DNA of 64,000 bases, from NCBI RefSeq assembly GCF_011075055.1, contig NC_058140.1, forward strand, positions 8,986,988-9,050,987. The letters are read 5' to 3'. The DNA comes from Mangifera indica (Eukaryota; Streptophyta; Magnoliopsida; Sapindales; Anacardiaceae). The notes beneath the pieces were generated by a model. It saw nothing but the letters and a program-made list of their open reading frames with translations, searched no databases and was not told the DNA's origin. The position numbers and the translations under genes are program-made. Every line of letters starts with the position of its first letter. Within the stretch, counting starts at the first letter, position 1. Below, piece after piece: positions 26,467 through 38,000 of the stretch.

Positions 26467-27116
26467 TATTAAGATCTATATTTATTTGAAGAAAAATACA
26501 CATGGTAGCCATGAAGTGGAGCAGGTGGTAGTTTCAAAGTCTCCTAGCCTACCACAAATAGAATAAACTGATGGAACTGATGGCAATAATGGAGTTGAAG
26601 TAATGCTAGAAGAAGACAAAATAAAAGAGAGTGGAAGGGCAACAGTGGAGGAGCAGAAGAATTTGAAGAATTTGGAGGGGAGTTACAAGTCTCATAAAAA
26701 TCTACATGGTAGCTTATTGTTTTATTTGGTGTGTTTTTGTGTGAGCTAGTTATAGTCTTTTGATATACTTTGTGTGAGGGAGTTGTGGTATTTTGGTGTG
26801 TAATTTGTGTGAGGCAATTTATGTTGCTATTACCTAAAAAGTTTACATTAAATCTTAGATGTAAACTTGTTTTCATTGTATAAAGTTAATAAATTTATAT
26901 TTACATAAGCCATTTTAAATTACAATTCCAATGTATATTTCTACTATATACATTATTGTGATTAATTAAGTAGTGTTGTTGCTATTTTGTTGTGATCATT
27001 CATGTTGGGTTGAGTGGACTATTAGGTGGAAGCGTTTTTAGAAAATAAAGTTGAGTTATTGCTAGAATTATATGTTTGATTGTTAGAGTTGTTAAAGAAA
27101 TCCTAGGTACGTATCA
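26467..27116 (+). repeat. Gypsy 5' LTR
   Basis: Aligns with 31464-32122 over its whole length with many substitutions. Ends GTACGTATCA. The TG end is mutated to TA. Confidence 0.9.
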
Positions 27117-27118
27117 AT

Positions 27119-27130
27119 TGGTATCAAAGC
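27119..27130 (+). other. Primer-binding site (Met tRNA type)
   Basis: TGGTATCAAAGC two bases after the 5' LTR. It differs by one base from the TGGTATCAGAGC used by the copia element at 13962. Confidence 0.85.
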
Positions 27131-27136
27131 CAATGA

Positions 27137-30100
27137 CAAGAATGAAGGTGAGGGTGGATGAAATGGAGAAAGAGCTAGACATTGTGAGAGAAAAGTTGGA
27201 TGGACTTAACAGGAGACTAAGGAAGGTGAACGAAAAAATAAAAGGCATCCACAATAGACTAGAAAATGTTGAGAACAACTTAGAAATGTTAAAGGGTTAT
27301 ATATGCAAAGTGATGAAATTATTAGTGTTTAAAGAATCTAAAATGACCACCAAGGTGAAAGCACCGATAGAGCCCCAACCATTACCATCCTAAACAATGC
27401 CAATGGGAGAAAACATCCCTCCATCGTCCATGAATATTAACCAAATGAGGTAAATTGCCTTCAAGAGGACATGATCGACAAACAATTTAGTAAAAATCAA
27501 TGTTACTTTATTTATCAAAAGTTAGAATTATCGATGTTTTTGGGGGAAAATCTGACAAGTTATACTTTCAAGGTAGAGAGATATTTTTTAGTAAACTAAT
27601 TAACTAAACAAGAGAAGCTAGCTGTAACGATGGTGTGCATAGATGACAAGGCCTTGAGTTGGCTTCAATAGAAGGAGAATAAACAACTGTTTAGAGATTA
27701 GAATGACATGAAAGATGACCTACTTTTGTATTTCCAATCGATGCACGATAACTTTGTTTTGGAGGAGCTAATGTTGTTAAAACAAACTGATAACATAAGG
27801 ATTGAGGGGATGAGAGCTAAGGTCAAGCTTTTCTGGCCAGCCACATTAGAGGAAGCCATGTCTAGAGTAGAAAAGATTGAAGGGAAGAATTATGTCTTAG
27901 AAGCACAACTTGGATTGTTTCTAGGTTGCCTATACTCACGAGCCTAAGTCATGGACCTATTCCATCCAACCCACTTAGTAGCCACTCCAAATCCAACCCT
28001 AAACTAGGTTATTTCATAGAACTAATCAATTGGCCCAAACACTAAACATTCACTACCCATGACCTAGATTAATGTTGTGCCCATTTCATCAAACCCAAGA
28101 GGCCCAACCCGAACTAAACCCAATATTTTAATACATAACACATAACTTTCTCTATTCTAGAAATGAAAATTGTTGGTCTACTAGTATGAACCACCCAACT
28201 ATGCTGCTAATAGCTTGGGCATGTCAATGACTACTCTTTCGAGAGACAAAAACATTTGATGACTATTCGATAAGGAGTTTCGATCAAGGTTGGAGAAAAG
28301 TATATGTTTTAAATGTGATGAAAGATACACACTAGGACACTGGTGCAAGTTTCAACAGTTTTGGATTATGGTGGCATTGGAGAAAGAAAAAGAAGGGGGT
28401 GAACTAAAAGGCAAAAAAGATGAAATCATTCCCACCAAAAAGAAGGAATTAGAACTCACCCTAAACACAAATTTTGTAGTTGGTCTAGACTCCCCTAAAA
28501 CCATGAAATTTGTAGGAGATATAAAAGGAAAAACAAATGGTAATCTTACTAGACAATGGCATAACTCACAATTTTATCTCTCGAAAGCTAGTGGAGAAAT
28601 TGGGTCTATGCAGAGGATGTTTTCGTATCTAAATTAGGAACCTCTCTGAAGTCTATAGTTAGTTTTCTAAAGATAAGGGAAGAAGCGTTTTAGGTAAAAT
28701 TAGAAGAGTGAAGTGGCACTGAGGAAATTTCTAAACGCTTGTTAGAACAAAAAATAAGCATATCACTAGAAGAATTCAATGATTTTTTCAAAGAGCCAAA
28801 AGGTCTTCTACCCAACAGAACCCTACAGATATCCATATTATCAAAGTAATGATATAGAAAAGATAGTATAAGAAATACTCATCATAGGGATTATTCAACC
28901 AAGCATAAGCTCATTCTCCATTTTGGTTTTGGTAGTAAGAAAAAATGATGGTAGGTGGAGGTTTTTTGTGAATTATCAAGCCTTAAATAAGGTGACCATA
29001 CTAGAAAATTTTCCAATTCCAACAATCAATGAATTAGTGGGAGTCATTATTTTCAACAAGTTAGATTTAAAATTAGGGTACTATCAAATTCGTGTTAAAG
29101 GGAGGATTTGGAAAAGACAGTGTTCAAAACTCATAAAGGCCATTACAAATTTCTTGTCATGCCATTTGAGCTCTTGAATGCTCTTGCAACCTTTTAGAGT
29201 TTGATGAATGAACTATTTAGACCATATCTACACAAGTTCATGTTAATTTTCTTTGATAACATTTTGGTTTACAATAGACAACTTGACAAGCACTTGGGGC
29301 ATTTACAAATGATCTTTAGTTTATTGAGGGATAAAAAATTAGCAATAAATTTTAAGAAATGTACTTTTGGATAAGACCGAATCAACTATTTGGGACATAT
29401 AGTTTCAGCTTATGAGGTGGAAGCCGATCTTAGGAAAATTCAGATAATGAGGGAATGGTTAATATCAATAAATTTATCAGAATTGAAAGGATTTCTAAGC
29501 TTAATAGGTTACTACCAAAGGTTTCTCAAGGGATATAAAAAAATTGTTGAATTGCTCACTAGACTACTTAAAAGGAATTATTTTAATTGGGATGAGGGAG
29601 CCACAGATACTTTTGAGAAATTAAAGAAGGTTATGACAATTGTACTGATACTACGAATGCCAAATTTTTTGAAAGAATTTATGGTTGAGATGGACACCTA
29701 CAGTTTGGGTTTGGGGGTTGTACTGATGCAAGAAGGATGTTGCATCATTTTCATCAACAAGACACTTTCCAGAAATGGCAACATTATTTATTGGGTCATC
29801 ATTTCAAGGTAAGAACCAACCAAACGAGTTTGAGATTTTTGAAAGATAAGACAATTTTAGGGAATGATCAATAGAAATAGGTAATGAAGATGTTCTGGTA
29901 TGACTTTGAGATTCAGTATAAACCTAGATGTGAAAACAAAGTCATCGATACTTTGTCACACAATCCTAACTTTGAGAGGGAGATAAGAGCACTATCAACC
30001 ACAAGAATAGTGGGTCTAGAAGAGATCGATCAGGAAGTAACCAAAGAGATAAGCTTAGAGGAGTAATTTAAGACCTACTAAGTAACTTGTTAGCTCATGA

Positions 30101-31411
30101 GGGGTATGAATTAAGGAAGGGCAGGTTGTTATACAAAGGTAAGGTAGTTTTGTCAAAAAATTCAGTGTACTTTCTGAGATTTTTAACTAAGTTCTATTCG
30201 TCACCATTTGAGGAGCATTCAGAGTTTTATCACACTTATAAAAGAATATCATCAATATAGTACTAAAAGGGGAAGAAGATCAGAAGACCAATATTAAGAA
30301 ATTTGTGGCAAAGTGCAATACTTATAAACAAGTAAAATATCAGGTTGTTACACCAAAAAGGCTGCACCAACCATTACCAATACCCGACAAGGTGTAGGAA
30401 AACATTTCAATGGACTTTGTAATAGGTTTACCAAAAATACGCATAATGAACACTACATCGGTGATTGTTGTTAGGTTAATGAAATACAATCATTTTTTTC
30501 CCTTAAAACACCCCTTTACAATTAGAGAAATAGTGTTATTATTTGTGTGTGAGATAATGAAATTGCATGGGTACCCCCGTTTAGTTGTGATAGATCAAGA
30601 TAAAGTGTTTTTGAGTTTATTTTGGACTAAAATATTTAAAGCAAAAAACACTATTCTTAAATTCAATTCAGCATATCACTCTCAGACTAATAAGCAAACA
30701 AAGGTGTTGAATAAGTGCTTAGAAATGTATCTATGGTGCTTTTGTTTTAGGCAGCCTCGAAAGTGGCCAAAATGACTCACTTGGGTTGAATATTGGTAGA
30801 ACACTACCTACTATAATTCTACAGGAATGACTTCGTTCAAAGCATTATATAGGAGAAATCCACTGGTATTGCTAATGTTGGTGGAAGAACAGTCTAAAGT
30901 GGAAGAAGTCAACGAGCTCATTCGTAAAAGGAATGAGGTACTTGATGAATTAAAAGAAAATCTCCACAAAGCCTAAGAAAGGATGAAAAAAATTAGTGGA
31001 TAGGCATAGAAAGGAAGTACAGTTTGAAGTTAGGGATTCAGTATTCTAAAAAATTCAGCCATACTGTTTTAGGTCCTCGGCTATACATCCAAATGAAAAA
31101 CTCAACCCACGTTTCTATGGGCCTATGAAATTATAGAAAAAGTCGAAATGATAGCCTACAAATTGGCCCTGCTTCCATACGCTCAAATTCATCATGTCTA
31201 TCACGTATCTCAATTAAAGAAAAAAATTGGACCAACAATTTGTAGTCATCCCTTACTTGATTGCTTAAATGAAGAGCGTGAGCTTGAGTTAAAACCATCT
31301 GCATTATTAGACTACTGTTACTCCACGAAAAAGGAGCTAGAAATCTTGGTCAAATGGAGGAACTTGCTGGATTTTGAAAATTTATGGGAGGCCTTCACAT
31401 CATTTAAATAA
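27137..31411 (+). pseudogene. Gypsy gag-pol with C-terminal chromodomain
   Basis: From 27137 a charged coiled-coil-like N-terminus, then a broken gag (to about 27930). Zinc knuckle CFKCDERYTLGHWC at about 28308-28350. Protease at about 28540 reads LLDNGITHNFISRKL, with DNG where DSG/DTG is expected. Reverse transcriptase spans 28920-29300 (NDGRWRFFVNYQALNKVT, then FFDNILVY where FFDDILVY is usual). RNase H and tether follow to about 30060 (FNWDEGATDTFEKLK; EIQYKPRCENKVIDTLSH). Integrase core at 30400-30780 (MDFVIGLPK, YHSQTNKQTKVLNKCLE). Chromodomain at about 31330-31411 (EILVKWRNLLDFENLWEAF). In chromoviruses the chromodomain steers integration towards marked chromatin. Many stops and frameshifts. 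Confidence 0.9.
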
Positions 31412-31463
31412 CTCTTCTGTCACTTTCACCTTAAGGACAAGATGTCTTCTATAGGAGGGATAA

Positions 31464-32122
31464 TGTTAGGACCCATATACATGTGAAGAAAAATAAGAGA
31501 AATTAATTATTTTACTAGACATATAACAAACTTGGAGTAGAGTAGGTAACAGTTTCGAAGTCACTTAACATACCACAAACAGAAGAAACTATGGTAATAA
31601 TGAGGGAGCTAAAGCAGTGCTAGAAGAGGACGAAATAAAAGAGAGTGGAAGGACAGCAGTGGCGGAGCTGAAGAATTTGGACGGGAGTTACAGGTCTCAT
31701 AAAAATCTGCATAGTAGCTTATTGTCTTCTTTGGTGTGTTCTTGTGTGAGCTAATTTGTAGTCTTTTGATATACTTTATGTGAGGCAGTTGTGGTACTTT
31801 GGTGTGTAATTCATGTGAGGCAGTTTGCATTGCAAGTACCCAAAAAGTTTGCACTAAAACTTGCATAAAAACTTGTTTTCATTGTTTAAAGTTAATAAAG
31901 TTTACATTTACACAAACTATTTGGAATTATAATTCGAATGTTTGTTTTTGCTAATACATTGTTATGATTGATTGAGTAGTGTGGTTGCTATTTTGCTGTG
32001 ATCATCCATGCTGGGTTAAGTGGAATGTTGGGTGGAAGTGTTGTTGGAAAACAGAGTTGAGTTGCTGCTAGAAATCTGTGTTTAATTGTTGGAGTTGTTG
32101 AGGAAATTCCAAGTGCGCATCA
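31464..32122 (+). repeat. Gypsy 3' LTR
   Basis: Begins TGTTAGGACC after the polypurine tract and ends GTGCGCATCA, followed by the target duplication ATATA. Confidence 0.92.
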
Positions 32123-32700
32123 ATATAATTTAAAATAAAAAATGATCAAAATACCTTTGTAACATACCTGTGGTGTTACATCCACCTTGCATAGAGGTTG
32201 TGTGTCACAATTCAAAAAAGCCAAGGGTCAGCCTTAGTTTGTGTATAATCTAATGGGTTTCCCAGAACTTTAGTAGGTATCAATCTCTCATGTACATTTT
32301 TTATTATTATAAAATTTCAAAAGGTTTTTTCTTTTTAAATTGACTATGTACCATTGATTTTAGATAGAGAAGTCTGAATTTAATAAGGTTAAGCGGTGTT
32401 AGGGCTTTCATATGAAAATAAAATTGTGTTTAATTAAATTAATTAACCGTACTTAATAGTCATTAGTTTCTCAACTAATTTTTTATAACCCCAAAAATTA
32501 GTTAGGTTAATAAATGTCCTTATTATTATGGTATTAAAAATTTAAAACATGGTGTGATTAATTTTTATTATCCCTTAATTAACATTAATAACTTTTGTCC
32601 TACACCATTAAGGTTCCTTACATTTTGTAACTATTTCATAATTATGAAGTTGTTGACATTCATTAAAAGGAGGTTATTTTAGTAAAGTTGCAAACCGATT
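32123..32700. other. Upstream region of ABC4
   Basis: AT-rich sequence between the gypsy element and the ABC4 leader. No open frame of note. Promoter elements should lie here or just downstream, but I see no clear TATA box, as is common for plant plastid-protein genes. Confidence 0.5.
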
Positions 32701-32847
32701 TGGATAGGATTTAGTGCAGATTCTGTCTGCAGATTACAGTTGCCTTTAGACAGATAACAAGCTCCATGACCCTTGCCTTTGCCCGCTACTCTTATGTCTT
32801 CAGTTAAACCACTCCTTCTATGGGAACAACTTTAATCCTCCTTCAAG

Positions 32848-32935
32848 GTAAGTTTTTTGCGCATTATTGCCTTCGTAAATGCTTTTTCTCTTCGTATACA
32901 GTTTCATTTTGTTCATTTTTTGGTTTGTTTCATAG
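32848..32935 (+). other. Probable intron in the ABC4 5' leader
   Basis: A strong donor (AAG|GTAAGT at 32847/32848) and a T-rich tract ending CATAG (32935) lie in the leader, 12 bases before the ATG at 32948. A short leader intron is plausible; transcript data would decide. Confidence 0.55.
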
Positions 32936-32947
32936 ATAACAGTAAAT

Positions 32948-35003
32948 ATGTTGCTTCCATTGGCTACTTCCTTCTCTTTCTTTGGCCATGGGGCTGCTCC
33001 CAACAAGCTCCATCACTTCTTCATGAACCAGAATTACATTGAAAGGTGGGTATAGTTTCTTTCTTGCAATTATAGAAAATGTAGCATGTACTTGTTCTTT
33101 CTTATTAGAAAATTAAATTATCTGCAATTAATTGGGACAAACTGGTCATAGTTCAAAAAAGTTAGTTGGAATTTCCAAAGGGACTGATAGGTCATTGTAC
33201 AAATATGACATTAGTGTTCAAATAGTTTTCTTTTTTTTCTAATTGCAGTTGGATGGCATGAAAGGAAATACAGAATTCACTGAAAAAAATTATTTAATTC
33301 CAAATTGAAGAAATATAGACTATAGTATGGCGAAACAAGGGAAATGATATGAGAAATCAAATGCGCATGAAAATGCTCATAGAAGTCCCTATTTTATGCA
33401 TTTGGTTGGGATGATGGAGGATTTGTGTGTGAACTTGTTCCTTTGTGATCCAAGCTCTCTTCTGTCCACTTTAAAAGAAAGTTCTGCTATAGAAATTCTA
33501 GCATGTTTCATTGTAGGTGATAATCCTGAAAAAACTTAGTTGATAATGTTCATATATCATTGAAATGGTTTTTCAGTATGAAAAATTAATATTATTCTTC
33601 TAGAGCAGTTGTTTTGGGTTCTTTGGTCAAAATGATTACCCAGAAATATGTGCTGAGCATACTACCAACGTTGAGAATAATTTTTTTTTTTTAAATAAAA
33701 AGAGAGTTTACTACCAACCTTTGTTTGCAGAGAACTTTATATTATGACTTCAGACCTCCCAATTAGGAAAATTGATTTTGTGATAGTTAGGCAAAATTTT
33801 ATTAATATATTGTAGTGGTATAATGAACTGTTTCCAAAAGTGGGAACGCTGCCTAAACAAAAGGGTTCTGTCCAAAACATTTAGATATTTTAAATTTAGC
33901 TTGTATAAAATCATCTCATTCATTTGGATTTTGATAATGCCAATTGTTTAATAAATTTAACATGATGATGGTTATATGCTACTGATACATGCAAGAGTCC
34001 TTGGACTTTGAAAATTCTTATTCTTATTCTAGGCATACTAAAATTACATGTGTAGCTGTAGAGAGACAAGGGTTTTTATTGCCTGTGTTTCTTTGTTCAC
34101 TTGAATTGTTTATTTTGCAGGCATCCAATACCTCATTTTTCTTCTAAACAATCTTTACAGTCCTGTTTTAGTACTCAAAAGTTTTTCCAAGAGACTCATA
34201 TAACGCAAGGAAAATTCAAGCAGCTTGGCCGTCATCTACAATATCATTCCCAGAGTCAAGGGGATTACTCAGGCAATATCCAAAATGAGGAAAAAGAAGA
34301 GGATGTCTCGAGAGCAACCTTGATATGGAGGGCAATTAAGTTGCCTATTTATTCTGTCGCCTTGGTTCCACTTACAGTGAGTTTTCTCAACACTTTTAAG
34401 TGCTCTCTACTTAGAATTTGCTTTTAAATTGCTTAATGGTATGAGTTTGACATCACAATATTTACTAATGTTACCAAGTTAGTCAATGATGGCTTTGCTG
34501 TAGATAAGAAAAAAGACTATTAGTGAAGTCCATGGTTATGCCAGTGAACACTCCACTAGGAATAGGTGGTGGTTAGAGCAGACCTGTGAAAACCACATTT
34601 TCTGGTTTATACCTCTAACAGACCTGACAATTCCTTATGTAATTTCTCATTTCCTTCCACATGCATTTCCAATAGACCATTGCCGTAAGCTTCTTAATAG
34701 TTCAAGGAAACTCAAGTTGTAACACCTCAAAACTAATATAAATTTACAATAAAAATTAGAAATTTCTTAACCAAATAAAGTCCTAAATACACCATTTTTC
34801 TTTTTCAACCTCGAAACATTATGGCAAAATAATCGTCCTCAAAAGAAAACATACAACCAAATGGATACTAATTTTCTTTTATTCAGTCTCCTCAATTCTT
34901 TTTAACTCCTTAATCCTCAATCTCTAAATAGTCACTTACACTCTATGTCAAAATCTACTCTACAAAAAGTAATGACAAAGAGGTGAGTCATTAACTAAAC
35001 GTA

Positions 35004-35034
<31 letters not shown>

Positions 35035-38000
35035 AAAACATTTAATTCAAATACTAACAAATAAAGTCAAACGAAATTAGATATTTTAATCATGTAAAAC
35101 TATGTATAGATACAAAATATATCTGAACTTTTCATATACCAATCTCAAAAAATATTTTAAGACTCATGTCATGTAGTGTCCCCTGTAATCTTGGTGACTC
35201 AGTTAAAATTTCAGAATCAAATATCACCTATAATTCCAGTGACTTGGCCGAAATTTCAGAATCAGATGTCACCTATAATCCCAATGACTTGGCCAAAATT
35301 AAAAAGTGTGCACAACATAACAGATAATCCAACTAAATCAAACTTATAGTTTCAGATTTTGGAGCAAATATTCAAAAATTATGGACAATGAGTCAAAACT
35401 TACATAAATAAAAAATTCCAAATCATAAATGAAAAATAAGTTTTTGTTCTCTTTTTGAAAATGTATAAAAAAAAAAAAATTCTATCTTGGTTGTTGCAAA
35501 AAAAAATTTATAAATCAATATCTAATAAAGTAAAATTTGGGTAAAATCAAAACATTTACAGAAATATTATATGACTTACGAAAACACTTGGACCTAAATA
35601 AAATAAAATATCTATATAACTTACGAAAATATTTATATAAATTTTTGGTTTAAAAGAAACATTTACGAAAATAGATTATAATTTATAAAAACCTTTATAT
35701 ACACATAAAACGATATATTTATATAACTTACAAAAATATTTATATAAATCTTTTGGTTTAAAAGAAATGTTCACAAAAATATTTTTTTCTTTATGAAAGC
35801 ATTTGTATATAAACAAAACAAAATATTTATATAACTTACAAAAACATTTATATAAAAACAAAATGAATTATTTATACAACTTACGAAAATATATACATAT
35901 TCAAAAAACGAAATATTCATATAACTTATGAATTTATATATAAACGAAACAAACTATTCATATAGCTTACAAAAACATTTATATATACACAACGAAATAT
36001 TTATATAAGTTATGAAAACATTTATATATAAACAAAATGGAATATTTATATAAGCTACGAAAACATTTGTATTAATGTTTGGGTTTAATAGAAAATGTGT
36101 GTAAAAATATTTTATAACTTACGGAAACCGAAATTTTCATATTTGACTATCATGTCCAAACATATAAGGTCAAAAATTAAACATTTATACACATACAAAA
36201 CGAATAGTTTATACTTATCTCCATTAAGAGTAAAGATCTACGCAACTCTTATATGTTCTAAGCTATCACGCATAACCTTTTCGAATCCTAATCCTAATCA
36301 CAATTAATAAATTGAGCTTGTATCAATAACTCTTAAAAATCTTCTTAGATTCCATTGAAAACCTCAATTCAAAACTAATTTCGCAAATTTTAAAAGCACC
36401 CAAATGAACAACCCTAGACCTAACTAACCCATATCTACATTGTATAACTTTTGTTTCATGAATTTTATAAATTTTTATACAGACTAAAATATTACAAAAC
36501 TTGCTAAGGACAATAAATACATATAAATAGTTTACCAGAAAAATATTCAACTTTAAGGATATAAAAACTTCTCAAGAATTTACTTTCTTCTACAGTTAAT
36601 GAACATGTAAACAATTTTCAAATTTGATAGCTCAAGCTTTTAGTAATTTTATAAAATTCTATATAACTCAAACAATTACGAAATTTTGCAAAAATAAACT
36701 TAAAATATTGATGGTTTAAATAAAAAAAATCAACCTAAAAATAATTTAAAAAGCCATGTAAAACGAATTTCTTTCACAAATCTTTAACACTGTAAAAAAT
36801 GTTCCAGATTGGATACATAATCTTGTAACAATTTTAATAAATAGCATATAATTTGTAAAATTGTGAAAATTTCCAGAATTGAAATAGACATGATAATTTA
36901 TTTATAAAAAAATTATTCAAGTGAAAAATAATTTAGAAAGCTCTAAAAACTAAATTGTTTTTACAAGTCACAAACTCTACCAAATAAATTTCAGGTTTAA
37001 CACTCAATTTTGTAGCAATTTCATAAATCATATTTAATTAGTAAAATTATAAAAAATTCCAGAATAGAACTAAACATATTAATTTTTATTAAAAAATATT
37101 CAACTTGAAAATGTTTAAGAAAGCTATAAAAATTCTAAATTCTTTTATAGATCACAAACTCTACCAAAAATTCCAGGTTTAACACCTTAAGATTCTAACT
37201 AATTTTATGTAATTTTTAAAACCTTGTAAAATCATTAAAAATTCATAAAATGGTTAATAATACTCTATAACATGTTAGATAAAACTTTTGGAAATTTTTT
37301 AAAATACTCTAAACCAGTAATTTAAATTCACAAATTTAGTATATAAACAAACTACTAAAAATTCCAGCTTTTTTATAAAATTTAATTGAGCAATGCTATG
37401 TATACCTATTTTTGGTACACAATTATATACACAGTGATGTGTTATTATGTAATTAGGTGATTTTAAAACATGTGTCATCATATGATAAAGAAACATCCAA
37501 TCACATGATAACACCTCATCTGTGTACACAAATTGTGTACCAAAAATGGATATACATAGTTTTATTGAATTTAATTAATATATAAAATAAAACTGAACAA
37601 AATATATATGAAACTTTTTTTTTTAACAAATAGATAAATTCAAAGGTAACATAAACATTATCAATAAAAATCAAAAAATATTATATATATTTTCTTTTGT
37701 TTATTTTACAAACTAATATACCACTATCATGAAACAAATAATGTACAATGCAAACTAGGACATATTATATTCTACAATAATACAATTGAAATTAGATTCT
37801 AAAATAAGACTCTAATCCTCGAATCAAATATTACATATTCACATGAACAATGAAAATACAGAGATTTAGTACGAGAAATTATTCCGACAGAATTGTTTCA
37901 CTATTTCAATCCCTTTTTCAACATTTTTTTTTATAAATTAACACTCACAATCTCTCTTTACTCTTCCAGAATGCTTGAATTGGTTGAAATAATAATTTTC

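Larger units (their letters stand above)
26467..32122 (+). mobile_element. Ty3/gypsy chromovirus, full length but decayed
   Basis: LTRs at 26467-27116 and 31464-32122 align end to end. Both flanks carry the identical 5-bp target site ATATA (26462-26466 and 32123-32127). A Met-tRNA-type primer site, TGGTATCAAAGC, lies at 27119-27130. A polypurine tract (ATAGGAGGGATAA) precedes the 3' LTR. The order gag, protease, reverse transcriptase, RNase H, integrase, chromodomain defines a chromovirus of the gypsy group. The 5' LTR begins TATTAAG where the 3' LTR has TGTTAGG. Stops and frameshifts interrupt every domain, so the copy is dead. Confidence 0.93.
34725..37330. repeat. Repeat-rich first half of ABC4 intron 2
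   Basis: Starts near TGTAACACCTC (about 34730), an LTR-like end. It contains an (AT)14 run at 35004-35031, an array of about a dozen ~45-bp units at 35575-36075 (AACTTACGAAAACATTTATA then AACGAAATATTTATAT), and at about 36600-37200 three or four ~185-bp units anchored by CACAAACTCTACCAAA followed by TTCCAG. No coding frame. It may be one large decayed LTR or several repeats. Confidence 0.55.
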
